Assembly: GCA_003255065.1 (NCBI GenBank)
Contig: QAOA01001566.1
Span: 209,529 to 273,528, forward strand
DNA length: 64,000 nt
Source of the DNA: Cercis canadensis
Taxonomy: Eukaryota > Streptophyta > Magnoliopsida > Fabales > Fabaceae
Direction of reading: 5' to 3'
In this document: positions 61,723 through 64,000 of the stretch, in pieces
How the letters are laid out: the number at the start of each line of letters is the position of its first letter
How positions within the stretch are numbered: the stretch's first letter is position 1
The notes under the pieces: generated by a model
What the model was told of the DNA's origin: nothing
Seen by the model: the letters and a program-made list of their open reading frames with translations, nothing else
Database searches by the model: none
Program-made: the position numbers and the translations under genes

Positions 61723-62946
61723 GTCTTGTAGGGTATCTGTATTCACATGTTCATCACATCGAACACCCCGGAAGAATAGTTCTCCACCAGAAAAATGTTT
61801 TCCCAAGCAAATATTCAAGGTGACTTCTGAGTCATCCACATGGAAGCCTGCAAAAATAAGGATCTTTAGATTTCAAATGCTTATAAAGCTACAGTTTTTG
61901 GCATCCAGTTTTGAGAGAGAAAAACAGAATAGAAGTGACAGAAGAATATACCAAATAGGATACAACTAAGTAAAAGAGGAAAGATTAGCAAACATCGGAT
62001 GCAAGAAACAAAAGGAGGCAACAGGACTTGTATAGTATTGAATCTGTGAGAGAAAATGGTATTATTGATATTATCACAAGAAATGACAACTAAGTCAACA
62101 GAATTCAACCTTTTGCCAAACAGCAGAATAGGAGACATGCTTAAAATTTAAGGGCAGATCAGCCACAATGATCTAAGTATAATAAAAGTGAGAGCAAATT
62201 AATACTAATCTAGTAATCATAATGGATGCTATACATGTGGCCATAAGTAAATAACTGCAAGACCTTAAATTCCATGACTTCAGTCAATTAACTAGTAATT
62301 TCTGACAGCCAGCTATAGTTTACTTATGAGTCAACTCCAATTTTTTGCTTTTAACTCCTATACCACCCAATGAAGTGTTGAGTTCTAATGCAATTTTTTC
62401 TCTTTTCCCTTTTTTTCTGGGTCAAAAGAAAATAATTAAAATATACATAGTCTAAATGCAAATTGCAATAATGAGATGCTAACTTTAGTCAAGTGCAGAT
62501 CAACCAAAACAATCAATATGGCATAAAGCATATTATTCAATGTAAATTAATATGGAAACCATAACTAAATTTACTTCAAACGGCAAACTCCATTTAACAT
62601 CTAACAATTTAATTATTGATGCAGGGCAATAGAAGTAATGAAATAAGCTTGAAAATCTTACCAAGTTCAACATCTCTATTGATTCCATATTCAACAACAA
62701 AGCCATGATGAGAGTCCAATGTGGATCCACCAATATCAGCAAAGAAGTTGCCTCTCATTCAGGAGTCAAAGTGAACATAGCTGACCAATAGCATCTCCAA
62801 AAATTTTCAGTAAAAATCATAAAAGCAAACTAGTGAAAGTTTCAATTATGAAAAGTTGAAAAGTTCCATTTAATGTTCATAAAAAAACTTACTGGATAAT
62901 TCAACATGATCTTCTGCCTGTATTCCTTGTGCATATACTTTTTGAC
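61723..62946 (-). pseudogene. PKHD-type 2OG-Fe(II) oxygenase gene fragment
   Basis: 2-oxoglutarate and Fe(II)-dependent oxygenases hydroxylate substrates. The plant PKHD-type subfamily (At1g22950-like) has no firm substrate. Minus-strand pieces: about 62946-62893 (YMHKEYRQKIMLNYP, GTAAGT donor); about 62750-62662 (NFFADIGGSTLDSHHGFVVE, YGINRDVELG, GTAAG donor); and 61847-61723 (FHVDDSEVTLNICLGKHFSG, GELFFRGVRCDEHVN, GTATG donor). HVD supplies two of the three iron ligands. About 110 residues between the first two pieces are missing, since only some 130 bp separate them. The C-terminal exon with the second His and the Arg is also absent. The pieces have no stops and good splice sites, so they were captured or truncated rather recently. 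It lies between two CGGTTCGG-rich clusters. Confidence 0.82.
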
Positions 62947-63320
62947 TCAAATTTATCAGTTTGAGCAGGATTATGAGCTACAAGTCCTAGCTTTTAGGAT
63001 ACTTATAAACAGAGAGTATCCACAAAGAAGAGATCCCCAAAATAAATCAAACGCCAGACAAGATAACAAGATTTTATTTGCTGAAAATAACAAGAAAATA
63101 AAACTCCAAAAAACTAAAACATACAATAATTTCAGTAACAATGTTAAAGAATCAAAAAATAAACAGAGTTGGCAGATAGATAACCCAATAAATGTAGCCA
63201 CAGCCCACAGGTAAATCGATACAGTATGCATCATGTATATGTAGCCCCATAATAAATGAAATCCTTCAGAAAACAACTAGGTGGGGCATGAACCATGTCA
63301 AGGAATTATACAAAAAGACA
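62947..63320. other. Probable intron sequence of the oxygenase fragment
   Basis: A-rich, with overlapping opposite-strand open frames at 62906-63214 and 62971-63276 that have no domain content. No exon was recognised. Confidence 0.4.
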
Positions 63321-63475
63321 ACCATCACACTCGATAAACATCTAATAGATGCAGCAACCATCACACTCGAGAGAAACAAACCAGAATCATCACACTCGAG
63401 AGAACCAAACCAGAACCATCACACTAATAGATGCAACAACCATCGCACTCAAGAGAAACAAACCAGAACCAGAAC
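63321..63475. repeat. Irregular minisatellite
   Basis: About five copies of a roughly 30-bp unit built from accatcacactcgagagaaa and caaaccagaa, with some units holding ctaatagatgcagcaa. Copy lengths vary. Confidence 0.75.
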
Positions 63476-63559
63476 TTGATATATATTGAATAATCGAACA
63501 TATAAATAGAAAATCCTAACTAAACCTAACATATAAGCAGAGGATGTGAAGGTTAGGTC

Positions 63560-63740
63560 ACAATACCTTATGAAGAAAAACTTGATAGCTTGATTCTTGG
63601 TCAAAAACTTGTCCACGATGGCGGCGACGGCAAGGCAGCGACGACGAGGCAAGCTCTTCAAGTCCGAGGATGGAGGATAGTCAGAGAATAGGAGAGAAAG
63701 GAGAGAACTCGAGGAGAGGAAGGAGAACTCGAGCACAGAA
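63560..63740 (-). other. GC-richer segment, possible first exon of the oxygenase fragment
   Basis: On the minus strand an open frame (LPRRRCLAVAAIVDKFLTKN) is followed by a plausible donor (AAG then GTATTG at 63566). It lies upstream of the oxygenase pieces on the same strand and could be their 5' exon or leader. I see no similarity to the known N-terminus of the family, so the link is tentative. Confidence 0.3.
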
Positions 63741-63844
63741 TGGAGGATTTCTGATTTGTGTGAACTGTGAAGTGAGTGAAGTGTCGAAGAGTTAGGGTTA
63801 GGGCATACCCTTATGTCTAAAACGATGTCGTTTCCCTAATACTC

Positions 63845-64000
63845 GGTTCGGTCCGGTTTAGCACTGGTTTTTATTCATAGAAACCGAAAACCGAACCGAA
63901 TGCTTCGGTTTTTCAAACATTCAAACCGAAAACCGGACCATGTCTCTTGGTTCAGTCCGGTTTCCTCCGGTTCGGTCCGGTTTGATCGGTTTTACCGGTT
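63845..64000. mobile_element. CGGTTCGG-rich subterminal repeat cluster, right side
   Basis: Repeated ggttcggtccggttt and aaccgaaaaccg words like those at 61021-61200, running off the window end. It is probably the other end of the element beginning at 61021, or a second element of the same family. The terminus itself is outside the window. Confidence 0.5.

Overview
The window is nuclear DNA of a flowering plant, most likely a dicot or other non-grass. The evidence is plant LTR-retrotransposon families (Athila-like and Tat-like Ty3/gypsy, SIRE-like Ty1/copia), CCCTAAA-type telomere-like arrays, a nuclear copy of plant mitochondrial nad7, and AT-rich spliced gene pieces whose closest recognisable relatives are plant proteins. 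No intact protein-coding gene, tRNA or rRNA gene was found. Every recognisable coding stretch is a transposon remnant or a broken gene piece. I identified families by reading translations, without database searches.

Layout: (1) 1-3.1 kb is AT-rich intergenic DNA with MITE-like elements and a dispersed repeat pair. (2) 3.1-15.6 kb holds a SIRE-like copia element on the minus strand, interrupted by a minus-strand Athila-like gypsy element. The gypsy element has one full LTR, a polypurine tract, integrase, RNase H, RT, protease and gag remnants, a primer-binding site and a shortened second LTR. (3) 15.6-40.5 kb is a large tandem duplication. Each unit has a 2.7 kb block of degenerate telomere-like repeats, a Tat-type LTR with primer-binding site, a short second telomere-like block and about 4.4-4.9 kb of DNA with mitochondrial flavour. 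Between the units lie two near-identical Tat-type pol remnants followed by 80-bp tandem repeats. Three single-N gaps fall here, and two of them sit between near-identical direct copies, which looks like unmerged contig overlap. (4) 40.5-42.0 kb is a mitochondrial insertion with the end of nad7 intron 3, exon 4 and the start of intron 4.

(5) 42-64 kb carries decayed but still intron-containing pieces of several unrelated plant genes, all on the minus strand. They are alanyl-tRNA synthetase, a DUF547 protein, the exon-junction protein Y14, the transcription elongation factor SPT5, a PKHD-type 2OG-Fe(II) oxygenase, and at least two exon-like pieces I could not identify. A 5'-truncated LINE with a perfect 15-bp target-site duplication, an inverted-repeat hairpin, AT-rich tracts and local tandem duplications are interspersed. 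The oxygenase piece lies between two clusters of CCGGTTCGGTCCGG-type subterminal motifs (61.02 kb and 63.85-64.0 kb), so it may sit inside a gene-capturing DNA transposon.

Nothing here works together as a pathway. The interest lies in how the mosaic formed: macro-scale tandem duplication with telomere-like blocks and organelle DNA, and a same-strand collection of gene fragments.
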